A stretch of DNA of 64,000 nt from contig NZ_JACTVA010000002.1 of the NCBI RefSeq assembly GCF_014490485.1, positions 1-64,000 of the forward strand, written 5' to 3'. Under the pieces are notes generated by a model, which saw only the letters and a program-made list of their open reading frames with translations, did no database searches and was not told the DNA's origin. This document shows, one piece after another, positions 42,912 to 51,418 of this stretch. The DNA is from Teichococcus aerophilus (GTDB lineage Bacteria > Pseudomonadota > Alphaproteobacteria > Acetobacterales > Acetobacteraceae). Every line of letters begins with the position of its first letter. Position 1 is the first letter of the stretch. The position numbers and the translations under genes are program-made.

Positions 42912-43991
42912 ATGATGAGCACCGCTTCTCCGCCGCGTCCGCTGTTGCGTCCCGCAGCAGCGCTGACCCGGCTTGCCGCCGACCTGTTCGCCGCAGTCGG
43001 CATGCAGCGGGACAAGGCGGAGAGTGTCGCCCGCCTGCTGGTGCTGACCGACATGATGGGGCGCCACACCCACGGCCTGGCCCAGTGCGGGTCCTATCTG
43101 GACCAGGTCGCAAAAGGGCTGATGGCCAAATCGGGCGAGCCCGAGGTGCTGCAGGACCGTGGCTCCACCCTTGTGTGGGATGGCGGCTACCTGCCAGGCC
43201 TTTGGCTGGTGGAGCAGGCCTTGCACACCGGCTTCACCCGGCTTCCGGCGCATGGGGTCGTCACCTTCGCCATTCGCCGCAGCCACCATATCGGCTGCTT
43301 GGCGGCACTGGCGCGGATGGCGACGGAACGCGGCTACTTCGCCTTCCTCGCATCCTCCGGCCCGCATAGCCGCATCGTCGCGCCTTACGGCGGGAAGGAA
43401 GCACTGTTCAGCCCGAACCCCTTCGCCGTTGGCTTCCCGGCGACGCAGTTCCCGGTGCTGGTGGATATCTCCGCCTCCATCACCACCGTGTCGATGACGC
43501 GGGAGAAGGCGGCGGCCGGAACGCAGTTCGACCAGCCGTGGCTGATGGACAGCGAAGGCCGCCCCACGCGGGATCCGACGGTCATGGAGCGGGAGACCGA
43601 CAAGGGCAGCCTGTTGCTGCTGGGTGGCCAGGAGTACGGCCACAAGGGCTTCGGCCTGGCACTGATGGTCGAGGCCCTGACCCAGGGCCTGTCCGGCCAC
43701 GGCCGGCGGGACGCGCCGAAGCAGTGGGGCGCCAGCGTCTACCTGCAGCTCATCGACCCGGAGGCCTTCGCCGGCCGGGAGGCCTTCATGGCGCAGATGG
43801 ATTTCCTGGCCGATCAGTGCCATGCCAACGCACCGATCGACCCCGCGCGGCCCGTACGCCTGCCGGGCGAGCAGGCAGCCGGCAACATCGCGCGGGCCGA
43901 GGCGGATGGCGTGCCGCTTTCCCCGCCGGCCGTCGCCTCGCTGCGGGACTGGGCCGGTCGGCTGAAAGTGGACGCCTCGATATTGGACTGA
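42912..43991 (+). CDS. Ldh-family (malate/L-lactate/sulfolactate-type) NAD(P)-dependent oxidoreductase
   Basis: A 359-residue member of the LDH2/YlbC-type family, unrelated in fold to Rossmann malate dehydrogenases. Typical regions: GRHTHGLAQCGSYLDQ near residue 50, VVTFAIRRSHHIGCLAALARMA (about 118-139, His site), YGGKEALFSPNPFAVGFPA and QEYGHKGFGLALMVEALTQGLSG. Members oxidise 2-hydroxy acids such as malate, lactate, ureidoglycolate or sulfolactate, or reduce imino acids. TTG 42909 and ATG 42912/42915 are adjacent; ATG 42912 is preferred. It is co-transcribed with the Bug gene and probably catabolises the imported ligand. Confidence 0.92.
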   Translation: MMSTASPPRPLLRPAAALTRLAADLFAAVGMQRDKAESVARLLVLTDMMGRHTHGLAQCGSYLDQVAKGLMAKSGEPEVLQDRGSTLVWDGGYLPGLWLVEQALHTGFTRLPAHGVVTFAIRRSHHIGCLAALARMATERGYFAFLASSGPHSRIVAPYGGKEALFSPNPFAVGFPATQFPVLVDISASITTVSMTREKAAAGTQFDQPWLMDSEGRPTRDPTVMERETDKGSLLLLGGQEYGHKGFGLALMVEALTQGLSGHGRRDAPKQWGASVYLQLIDPEAFAGREAFMAQMDFLADQCHANAPIDPARPVRLPGEQAAGNIARAEADGVPLSPPAVASLRDWAGRLKVDASILD

Positions 43992-44012
43992 CTTCAGCCC
44001 GGGCTCCCGCCC

Positions 44013-45515
44013 TCAGGTCCCGCAGAAGGTCTGCAGGACGCGTTCCTCCGCCTGGGCCGGCACGGTGTAACGCTCCAGCCCCGACCGGTCGTCATACGGG
44101 CGCGACGTCGCATCGAGCATGGCTTCGAATGGCGCGAAATCCTGCCGTTCCATCGCTGCCTCCAGCGCGGCCTCGACCATGTGGTTACGCGGGATGATGG
44201 CGGGGTTCACCGCCCGCATGGCGTCGCGCCGCGCGGCAGGGCTTTCGCCCTCGCGTTCCAGTCGCTGGCGCCATGGCTGTGCCCAGGCGTCGTAGGCGGC
44301 GGGGTCCTGAAACAGCACCCGCAACGCCGCGTCGCCCTGCGGCCCCAGCGCCGCATCGGCCAGATGGCGGAAGGTCAAGGTGAAGTCGGCCCCGTTGGCG
44401 GCCATGGCGTCCAGCAAGGATTGGATCAGCGCGGCATCGCCATCCTCCTGCGTGAACAGGCCAATCTTGCGGCGCATGCCCCCCAGCCAAGCGGCTTCGA
44501 AACGCGGGCCAAAATGGTTAAGCGCTTCATGCGCGGCGGCCAGGGCAGTGTCCTCGTCCTCGCCCAGCAGCGGCAACATGGCTTCCGCCAGCCGCGCGAG
44601 GTTCCAGTGCATGATGCGCGGCTGGTTACCGTAGGCGTAGCGCCCGGTATGGTCGATCGAGCTGAACACCGTCGCCGGGTCATAGGCTTCCATGAAGGCG
44701 CAGGGGCCGTAGTCGATCGTCTCGCCGGAGATGGAGGTGTTGTCCGTGTTCATCACCCCGTGGACGAAGCCGAGGTGCAGCCAGCGCGCCACCAACTCCG
44801 CCTGCCGCTGCACGACACCCGTGAGCAATGCCTGATACGGCTTCTCCGCCTGGGCGGCAGCTGGGTCGTGGCGGGCCATGGCGTGGTCGGCCAGCAGTCG
44901 CAGCGCTTCCAGATCCCGCCGCGCGGCGAAGTACTGGAAGGTGCCGACGCGGATATGGCTGGCGGCCACCCGGGTCAGCACGGCGCCCGGCAGCACACGC
45001 TCTCGCATCACGGCCTCTCCCGTGGCAACGGCCGCCAAAGCGCGCGTCGTCGGGACGCCCAGCGCCGCCATGGCCTCGCTGATCATGTATTCCCGCAGCA
45101 CCGGCCCCATCGCCGCCCGGCCATCGCCACGGCGGGAGAAGGGGGTGGGCCCGGAGCCTTTGAGTTGCAGGTCCCAGCGCCGGCCCTCAGGGTCCACCAC
45201 CTCGCCCAGCAGCAGCGCTCGGCCGTCGCCGAGTTGCGGCACAAACTGGCCGAACTGATGCCCGGCATAGGCCAGAGCGACCGAGGCCGCGCCTTCCGGC
45301 ATGCTGTTGCCCGCCAGCACCTGCACGCCCTCCGGCTGCGCCAGGGCGGCGGGGTCCAGGCCCAGCTGCTCCGCCAAGGCGCTATTGAGACGGATCAGCC
45401 GAGGCTCGGATGCGGGGGCCGGCGACGCCGCGGCGTAGAAGCGCTCCGGCAGGCGGGTGTAGCTGTTGTCGAACCGGAAGCGGGCCGTCCGGTCCTGGGC
45501 CTTTGCATGGGACAT
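44013..45515 (-). CDS. selO: SelO (YdiU) family protein adenylyltransferase
   Basis: A pseudokinase-fold enzyme of 500 residues that transfers AMP to Ser/Thr/Tyr of target proteins, known to link to redox stress. Visible family residues: the ATP Lys in DLQLKGSG (Lys119), the helix Glu in REYMISEAM, the metal/catalytic region [22 protein letters not shown], and a C-terminal Cys in TFCGT (Cys498), matching the redox Cys of the bacterial form. It follows the Pls-like synthetase gene by 51 bases on the same strand and may be co-transcribed with it. Confidence 0.95.
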   Translation of the reverse strand: MSHAKAQDRTARFRFDNSYTRLPERFYAAASPAPASEPRLIRLNSALAEQLGLDPAALAQPEGVQVLAGNSMPEGAASVALAYAGHQFGQFVPQLGDGRALLLGEVVDPEGRRWDLQLKGSGPTPFSRRGDGRAAMGPVLREYMISEAMAALGVPTTRALAAVATGEAVMRERVLPGAVLTRVAASHIRVGTFQYFAARRDLEALRLLADHAMARHDPAAAQAEKPYQALLTGVVQRQAELVARWLHLGFVHGVMNTDNTSISGETIDYGPCAFMEAYDPATVFSSIDHTGRYAYGNQPRIMHWNLARLAEAMLPLLGEDEDTALAAAHEALNHFGPRFEAAWLGGMRRKIGLFTQEDGDAALIQSLLDAMAANGADFTLTFRHLADAALGPQGDAALRVLFQDPAAYDAWAQPWRQRLEREGESPAARRDAMRAVNPAIIPRNHMVEAALEAAMERQDFAPFEAMLDATSRPYDDRSGLERYTVPAQAEERVLQTFCGT

Positions 45516-45566
45516 GTCCCTTAGATCGCGATGCGGGTCCGGCCTCGCAAGACCGGCCCCGCAGGT

Positions 45567-48500
45567 TCATGCGCGCGCCGGGCGGGCGGGCGAACCTTCC
45601 CAGGACGTGCCCGCCGGCAAGGTCTCACCCTTCATCAGCACGGAGAGGTCGCCCAGCTGCGTTTCCGCTTCCATCCTGCTGTCATAAAGCACGATGGCGA
45701 GCGAGCCGACCGAGGCGCGGGGCCCGATCTCCAGCGCCGAAACCTTCATCACCCGGTCCTCGAACAGGTGGGTCTGCAGCCCGGCATCCTCGTTCAACGC
45801 GGCGTCGTCGCCGACCGAGACGAGGTCGAACTCCGTCATGTCCGTGGTGTCGGTGAACACGCGGCGGCCGATGCGGGCGCCGAGCAGGCGGAGATACATA
45901 TTGATGAACGGCGTGCCGCGCAGCGGCGTCAGCAGCAGCGGTACCACCAAGTTCTCGTAGGTGGAGGTCACCAGCTCGGACCGCCATACGAACGGGCTCC
46001 ACAGCGGCGCCGTGATCGGGCGGTAGCGGCCCACCACCAGCCATTTCAGCGCGAGCACGAAGGCCCCCGCCGCCAGCGCCATGCCCAGGTAGAGGAAGGG
46101 GAAGGCCATGGTCAGCAACCAGCCGCCACCATCCTCGTCCAGCACATCGCTGGCGAAATCCAGCATCAGCACGAACAGGGCGATGCTGACGGTGGTGGAG
46201 AGGATGACGCGCACGAACTCGATGGCCAGCCGCATCAGCACCAGGCGGCGGGAAGGGCGGAAGCGGGAGCCCTCGTCGAACAGCGCGAAGCTCTGCCGCC
46301 GCGGCAGGCGGAGCGCGGGGGAGCCGAACCAGGTGGTCCCGGCCTCCATCGCGCGTCCCGGCTCCTCCGGCGGCTTGGAGAGGACGCCGATCAGCACATC
46401 GTCCCCTACGGCGGCGCCGGTCGGCAGCAGGCCGGAATTGCCGATGAAGCTGCGGTGGCCGATGCGCGTGCGCGCCAGCCGCACCGCGCCTGGTTCCAAC
46501 CGCGCCGCGCCGAACACCACGCCATCGGCGATGAAGCTCTCCGGCCCGATGCTGATCAGGTCATGGATGACGGCGGTGGCGGTGGAGATCTCGGCCCGCG
46601 CGCCGACCTTGGCACCCATCGCGCGGTACCAAGGCAGCACGTAGAGCGTGGCGTAGATCGGGTGCAGCATTTCCAGTGCCAGCTCACCCAACTGGCGGAC
46701 GAACCAGTAGCGGACGTAAAACCAGCTCCAGATCGAATGCGTGCCGGGCTTTACCCGCCCGAGCAGCAGCCATTTCGCCGCGATGGTCAGGCCGCACATC
46801 AGCACGACGTAGAGCAACGCCAGCAGCGGCGCGGCCACCAGGTAGGTATGGCTGCTGCTGGAATCCTGCCACTCCACCATCGCCACCACGCCGGGCATGA
46901 TCGGCAACACGGCTGCCAGCGGCAACAAAGGCGCGGAGAGCAACAGCCCCAGCGTGACCACCGCCCGCCGCCATGCCGCGACCATCGGCGGCTGCTTGGC
47001 CCCGTACTGCCCCTGCTTCGCGGCTGGTGAACCGCTCCACAACTCGCCGGCCGGGATATGCTCGCCGGTCGGCAGGGCAGAGAGATCCTCCAGCGCCGCG
47101 CCGTCGCCCAGGCTGGCATTGCGGCCGACCACGGACATGACGCCGACGAAGGTATTGTTGCCCAGCGTCGCGGTGCCGATCCGTAGCCGCCCGTGCTCGA
47201 CCGATGTGGTGGCCAGCACCGCGCCCTCGCTGACGATGGCGCCGCTGCCGATGGAAACGAGGTCCGGCGCGTCGATCTGCGGCAGGCCCAGATAGGCGTC
47301 CTTGCCGATCCGCGCGCCCAGCAGGCGGTAATACAGCCGCATCATCGGCGTACCGGCCAGGTACCGGGTCGGGATGACGGAAAGCACCCGCCGCACCAGC
47401 CACCAGCGGAAATAGTAGCTGCCCCAGAGCGGGTAATCCCCCGGCCGCACGCGGCCCAGCACCAGCCACTTCACCCCGATCGAGACCAGGATGAGCAGCG
47501 GCGGCAGCAGCACGAAGCACAGAGCTGCCACGGCAATGCCCTGCAACCGGTTCTCGTACCAGGAATCCCAGGCGGTATAGGCCAGGTAGGGCAGCAGCCA
47601 CTGCATGCCAGCGAAGGCATAGATCGGCAGCAGGGCCAGCAACTGCGCCGCGCCGCACACCGCATGCCGCCAACTGGAGACAGGCGCGAAGGGCAGCGGC
47701 GGCACGGCGGCATGCGCGGGCGCGGCCGCCGCGTCCTCAACCCGCGCTGCCAGCTTGCGGATGCTGGGCGCGGCATACAGGTCCTGAATCGACAGCCGCT
47801 CCAGCCCCGCTTCCGCCCGGGCCAGCGAGACCATGCGGGCGGCGCGCAGCGAGTGGCCACCGAGATCCTCGAAGAAATCGTCCAGCACCGAGACCTCGGT
47901 CGGCGCGAAGACGATGCTCCAGATGCCGAGCAGTTTTTCCTCGATCTCGGTCTCTGGCGCCGCCAGGGCGCGCCCCGGTGCATCCAGCCGGTTGGGGCGG
48001 GCGAGTGCCTTGCGGTCCACCTTGCCGGAGACCAGGGTGGGCAGGCTGTCCCGCACCTCGTAGGCGGCGGGGCGCATGTAGGTGGGCAGGCGCTCGCGCA
48101 CCAGGCTACGCAGCCGTGCCACATCGATGCTGGTGCCGGCGCGGGGCGCCACGAAAGCCGCCAGCAGGCCAGTGCCGTCCGCTTCCTGGAACAGGTTCAC
48201 GACTGCCTGCGCGACCGCGGGGTCGGTACCCAGCAGACCCTCGATCTCCCCCAGCTCGACGCGAAAGCCGCGGATCTTCACCTGGGTATCGATGCGGCCG
48301 AGATATTCGATCTGGCCGTCCCCATCCAATCGCACCAGGTCACCGGTGCGGTAGGCACGCTCCGGCGCGCCAGGGAAGGGCAGCGCCACGAAGCGGGCGG
48401 CGTTCTGCTCCGGCAGGTTCAGGTAGCCGGCACCGACGCCCGGGCCGCCGATCACCAATTCGCCTTCCTCGCCGGGCTGCACCGGATGCAGCGCCTCGTC

Positions 48501-49568
48501 GACGATCCAGGCGGTGTAGCCGGGCAGGGGACGGCCGATGGTCACCGGCTCGCCCGGGTGCAGTTCGGCCCAGGTGGCCGTGACCGTGGTTTCTGTCGGG
48601 CCGTAGGTGTTCAGCAGCCGCCGGTCCAGCGCCGCCCAGCGGCGCACCAAATCCGGCGGGCAGGCTTCGCCGCCCAGATTGATCAGACGGATGCCACGCA
48701 ACGGCGCCTCGACCACGGCCAGCAGGGAAGGGGTGGCGTGCCAGACCGTGGCGCCCTGTTCCTCCAGCACCTGCGGCAGGTCGGAGATGGCGCGGTTCAG
48801 GGCCTCCGAGCCGACCAGCAGCTCGGCGCTGGCCAGGAAGGCCGACCACATCGTCTCGATCGACATGTCGAAGGCCAGCGAGAAGCCACCGAACACCTTG
48901 TCCGTGGGCCTCAGGTCGAGAATGGCGCCCTCGGCGCGGACGAGGTGGCAGATATTGTCGTGGCGGATGGCCACGCCCTTGGGCTGCCCGGTCGAGCCCG
49001 AGGTGTAGATGATGTAGGCGAGGTCGGCCGGTTCCGCCCCGGTTTCCACCCGGCCCAGCGGGGTGTCCGGGGAGGCGGCGATGTCCCCCAGCTCGGCCCC
49101 CATGTCGAGAACCGGTGCGCCGTGGGCGCGGAAGGACGCGGCCCGCTCCTCCCCGGTGACGACCAGGGCCACGGCGGCATCGGTGCAGACATAGTCGGCA
49201 CGGTCCTGCGGCACGGACCAGTCCATCGGCACGTAGGCGGCGCCGGCCTCCAGCACCCCCAGCAAGGCCAGGTACTGGTCCAGCCCACGCGGCAGGCAGA
49301 TCAGCACCCGGTCGCCCCGCTGGATGCCGCGCCCGCGCAGGTAGTGGGCGAAGCGGGAGGCGCGCTGGCGCAGCTCCCCATAGGTCAGCACGCTGCGGCG
49401 GGGGATTTCCGGGTCGGGGTCGGTCAGGCGCAGCGCGGGCGCGGCGGGGTCCCGTGCGGCGGTGGCGGCCAGGATCTCATGCAGCAGCTCGTCCCGGGCA
49501 TAAGGGGCATCCGGTGCGATCGCCTCTGCCGGTGCGATCGGCACCGGGAGCATCAAAGCCTCAGACAT
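45567..49568 (-). CDS. Pls/PosA-family non-ribosomal peptide synthetase, membrane-bound
   Basis: A 1333-residue single-module enzyme. The adenylation domain (about 30-525) has AYIIYTSGSTGQPKG (A3, 184-198), NTYGPTE (320-326), YRTGDL (406-411), RGFRVELGEIE and GKVDRK (515-520). A carrier domain has the phosphopantetheine Ser573 in GGHS. The C-terminus (about 640-1333) holds membrane helices and three repeated left-handed-helix units, each ending in a W-x-GSP motif near residues 845, 1080 and 1324. This is the architecture of epsilon-poly-lysine synthetase (Pls) and PosA, which polymerise one basic amino acid without a classical condensation domain. An ATG at 49553 with GAGG upstream is a possible start. 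The product is unknown. Confidence 0.9.
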   Translation of the reverse strand: MSEALMLPVPIAPAEAIAPDAPYARDELLHEILAATAARDPAAPALRLTDPDPEIPRRSVLTYGELRQRASRFAHYLRGRGIQRGDRVLICLPRGLDQYLALLGVLEAGAAYVPMDWSVPQDRADYVCTDAAVALVVTGEERAASFRAHGAPVLDMGAELGDIAASPDTPLGRVETGAEPADLAYIIYTSGSTGQPKGVAIRHDNICHLVRAEGAILDLRPTDKVFGGFSLAFDMSIETMWSAFLASAELLVGSEALNRAISDLPQVLEEQGATVWHATPSLLAVVEAPLRGIRLINLGGEACPPDLVRRWAALDRRLLNTYGPTETTVTATWAELHPGEPVTIGRPLPGYTAWIVDEALHPVQPGEEGELVIGGPGVGAGYLNLPEQNAARFVALPFPGAPERAYRTGDLVRLDGDGQIEYLGRIDTQVKIRGFRVELGEIEGLLGTDPAVAQAVVNLFQEADGTGLLAAFVAPRAGTSIDVARLRSLVRERLPTYMRPAAYEVRDSLPTLVSGKVDRKALARPNRLDAPGRALAAPETEIEEKLLGIWSIVFAPTEVSVLDDFFEDLGGHSLRAARMVSLARAEAGLERLSIQDLYAAPSIRKLAARVEDAAAAPAHAAVPPLPFAPVSSWRHAVCGAAQLLALLPIYAFAGMQWLLPYLAYTAWDSWYENRLQGIAVAALCFVLLPPLLILVSIGVKWLVLGRVRPGDYPLWGSYYFRWWLVRRVLSVIPTRYLAGTPMMRLYYRLLGARIGKDAYLGLPQIDAPDLVSIGSGAIVSEGAVLATTSVEHGRLRIGTATLGNNTFVGVMSVVGRNASLGDGAALEDLSALPTGEHIPAGELWSGSPAAKQGQYGAKQPPMVAAWRRAVVTLGLLLSAPLLPLAAVLPIMPGVVAMVEWQDSSSSHTYLVAAPLLALLYVVLMCGLTIAAKWLLLGRVKPGTHSIWSWFYVRYWFVRQLGELALEMLHPIYATLYVLPWYRAMGAKVGARAEISTATAVIHDLISIGPESFIADGVVFGAARLEPGAVRLARTRIGHRSFIGNSGLLPTGAAVGDDVLIGVLSKPPEEPGRAMEAGTTWFGSPALRLPRRQSFALFDEGSRFRPSRRLVLMRLAIEFVRVILSTTVSIALFVLMLDFASDVLDEDGGGWLLTMAFPFLYLGMALAAGAFVLALKWLVVGRYRPITAPLWSPFVWRSELVTSTYENLVVPLLLTPLRGTPFINMYLRLLGARIGRRVFTDTTDMTEFDLVSVGDDAALNEDAGLQTHLFEDRVMKVSALEIGPRASVGSLAIVLYDSRMEAETQLGDLSVLMKGETLPAGTSWEGSPARPARA

Positions 49569-49798
49569 GGGGCGGGTCTGTTCTCTTGCGCCAATCCGAC
49601 CGCGTCATCCGACTTGTCCGCACCCTGGTGTCTTCACAGGCACATAGGCCCAGCCGGGGCCGCGGCAAAGCCTTTGCCGCCGTCATTCGCCGCCGGGCAG
49701 TGCTGCTCGCCGCGCAGCCCGGTGGCATCGGCCGGGCCGGGTAGACGCGGGCGGTCCGGCCCCCCATCTTCCTCACCTGCCATGGAGGGAGAGTCCCA

Positions 49799-50206
49799 AT
49801 GGACACCCAGACCCGAACCTACCCCGTGACCTTTACCGATGCCGAGTGGCGCCAGCGCCTGACGCCCGAACAGTACCGCGTGATGCGCGCTCACGGCACC
49901 GAGCGGCCGGGCAGCTGCGCCCTGCTGGCCGAGAAGCGCGCCGGCAGCTTCACCTGTGCCGGCTGCGACAAGCCGCTGTTCCGTTCTGGCCGCAAGTTCG
50001 AGAGTGGCACCGGCTGGCCCAGCTTCGACGACCCGCTGGAAGGCGCGGTGGAGACCACCACCGACCGCAGCCACGGCATGGTGCGGACCGAGGTCCACTG
50101 CGCGACATGCGGCAGCCACCTGGGCCACGTGTTCCCGGACGGCCCGCCGCCGAGCCATCTTCGCTACTGCATCAACGGCGTCGCGATGAACTTCCAGCCC
50201 GACTGA
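49799..50206 (+). CDS. msrB: peptide-methionine (R)-S-oxide reductase
   Basis: Repairs methionine-R-sulfoxide in proteins. It has 135 residues, one domain and no signal. The zinc site is complete (Cys53-x2-Cys56 and Cys101-x2-Cys104), the catalytic Cys124 is in RYCINGVAMNF, and the substrate-binding SGTGWPSF stretch is at about 69-76. No obvious N-terminal resolving Cys was identified, although Cys40 is present. It is divergent from the Pls-like gene (230-base spacer) and followed by modD after 137 bases. Confidence 0.97.
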   Translation: MDTQTRTYPVTFTDAEWRQRLTPEQYRVMRAHGTERPGSCALLAEKRAGSFTCAGCDKPLFRSGRKFESGTGWPSFDDPLEGAVETTTDRSHGMVRTEVHCATCGSHLGHVFPDGPPPSHLRYCINGVAMNFQPD

Positions 50207-50323
50207 CGCCGCTGCCCGAGGCATGAGCGCGGAGCATGTGTGCCGCCCGTTGTCTCGGGCCCGCTTGGGCGCGGGGGAGGCTTATCGTACAACCTCGGGC
50301 AAGACGCTTGAGGAGATGCCCCC

Positions 50324-50347
50324 ATGATCTCGTGTGACGTTGCATGA
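50324..50347 (+). CDS. candidate 7-residue leader peptide coupled to modD
   Basis: A micro-ORF (MISCDVA) with the best ribosome site in this spacer: GAGGAG at 50310-50315, eight bases before its ATG. Its TGA at 50345-50347 overlaps the modD ATG (ATGA). modD has no ribosome site of its own and an in-frame stop at 50335-50337, so its translation may depend on termination of this leader. Confidence 0.45.
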   Translation: MISCDVA

Positions 50348-51195
50348 CCTTCCGCATCACCACCGCCCGGCTGGAGGCGATGCTGCGTGAGGATGCCCCC
50401 TACGGCGACCTGACGACCCTGGCTTTGGGCATCGGCGATGCCCGTGGCCAGGCTGTGCTACGGGCCGGTGCGACCATGGTGCTCTGCTGTGCCGAGGAAG
50501 CCGAGGCGATGTTCCGCCTCGCGGGCTGCACCGATGTGCACCGCGTCGCCGCCTCCGGCGCGCTGCTGGAAGAGGGCGGGACGATCCTGACGGCGATCGG
50601 CCCCGCGACCGCGCTGCACTTGGCCGCCAAGGCCGCGCAGACCCTGATGGAAATTTCCTCCGGTGTGGCGACGCGGGCTTCCCGCATCCGCGCCAATGCC
50701 CGAACGGCGCGGCCGGATATCGTCGTGGCGTGCACCCGCAAGCACCTGCCCGGTGCCAAGGATGTCATGCTGAAGGCCATCACGACAGCTGGCTGCGTGC
50801 CACACCGGCTGGGCCTTTCCGACAGCCTGCTGGTCTTTGCCCAGCACCGTGCCTTCCTGGGGCGGGAACCGGCGCATCGCTGGGTGTCCCGCCTGCGGGC
50901 CTCGCAGCCCGGCCGCAAGGTGGTGGTCGAGGCGGAGAGCGTGGACGAGGCGGTGCTGCTGTCCCATGCCGGCGTCGATATCGTCCAGTGCGACAAGCTC
51001 TCCCCCGAGCAATTCGCCGAGGTGGCACGCGCCATGGCCGACCACCCGTCCCGGCCACTGCTCGCCGCGACCGGTGGCGTGGACGAGGCCAATGCGGGCG
51101 CCTACGCCCTGGCCGGTGCGGATATCCTGGTGACGTCCGCCCCCTACGCCGCGCCGCCGCTGGATGTGCGGGTCTCGATGGAACGGCTGGGCTGA
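50344..51195 (+). CDS. modD: ModD-like protein (quinolinate phosphoribosyltransferase fold)
   Basis: A 283-residue NadC-fold protein. The N-terminus EDAPYGDLTTLALGIG and the core ARTARPDIVVACTRKHLPGAKDVMLKAITTAGCVPHRLGLSDSLLVFAQHRAFLG are characteristic of ModD rather than NadC. ModD proteins are linked to molybdate transport loci, but their reaction is not firmly known; a nucleotide or pterin-related phosphoribosyl transfer is possible. No modABC genes are in the window. The start overlaps the stop of a 7-codon leader ORF. Confidence 0.9.
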   Translation: MTFRITTARLEAMLREDAPYGDLTTLALGIGDARGQAVLRAGATMVLCCAEEAEAMFRLAGCTDVHRVAASGALLEEGGTILTAIGPATALHLAAKAAQTLMEISSGVATRASRIRANARTARPDIVVACTRKHLPGAKDVMLKAITTAGCVPHRLGLSDSLLVFAQHRAFLGREPAHRWVSRLRASQPGRKVVVEAESVDEAVLLSHAGVDIVQCDKLSPEQFAEVARAMADHPSRPLLAATGGVDEANAGAYALAGADILVTSAPYAAPPLDVRVSMERLG

Positions 51196-51363
51196 AGCTG
51201 CTGGCGTCTTGATGCGGGCTTTTGGCCGACCGTTCCGATTGGCTTGAGCCGTTCTGCGGCCGTGTGGCGGCGAAGCCTGGGTCCGCCGCCGCTTTGAGCC
51301 TGGGTCAGGCGAAGCACCTAGTGCCGCCGTGGCCTTCGACCAAGGCTCCGGCGCCGAGAATGA

Positions 51364-51393
51364 AAAGGCCGGGGAATGTCTTCCTCGGCCTTT
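51364..51393. terminator. bidirectional hairpin terminator between modD and the MFS gene
   Basis: A 13-bp stem AAAGGCCGGGGAA/TTCCTCGGCCTTT with one G-U pair and loop TGTC. The outer A/T pairs give a short T-tract on both strands. It lies 25 bases from the end of the convergent MFS gene and 168 bases after modD. Confidence 0.75.
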
Positions 51394-51418
51394 CACGTCT
51401 CGTGTAGCGACGGGCTTC

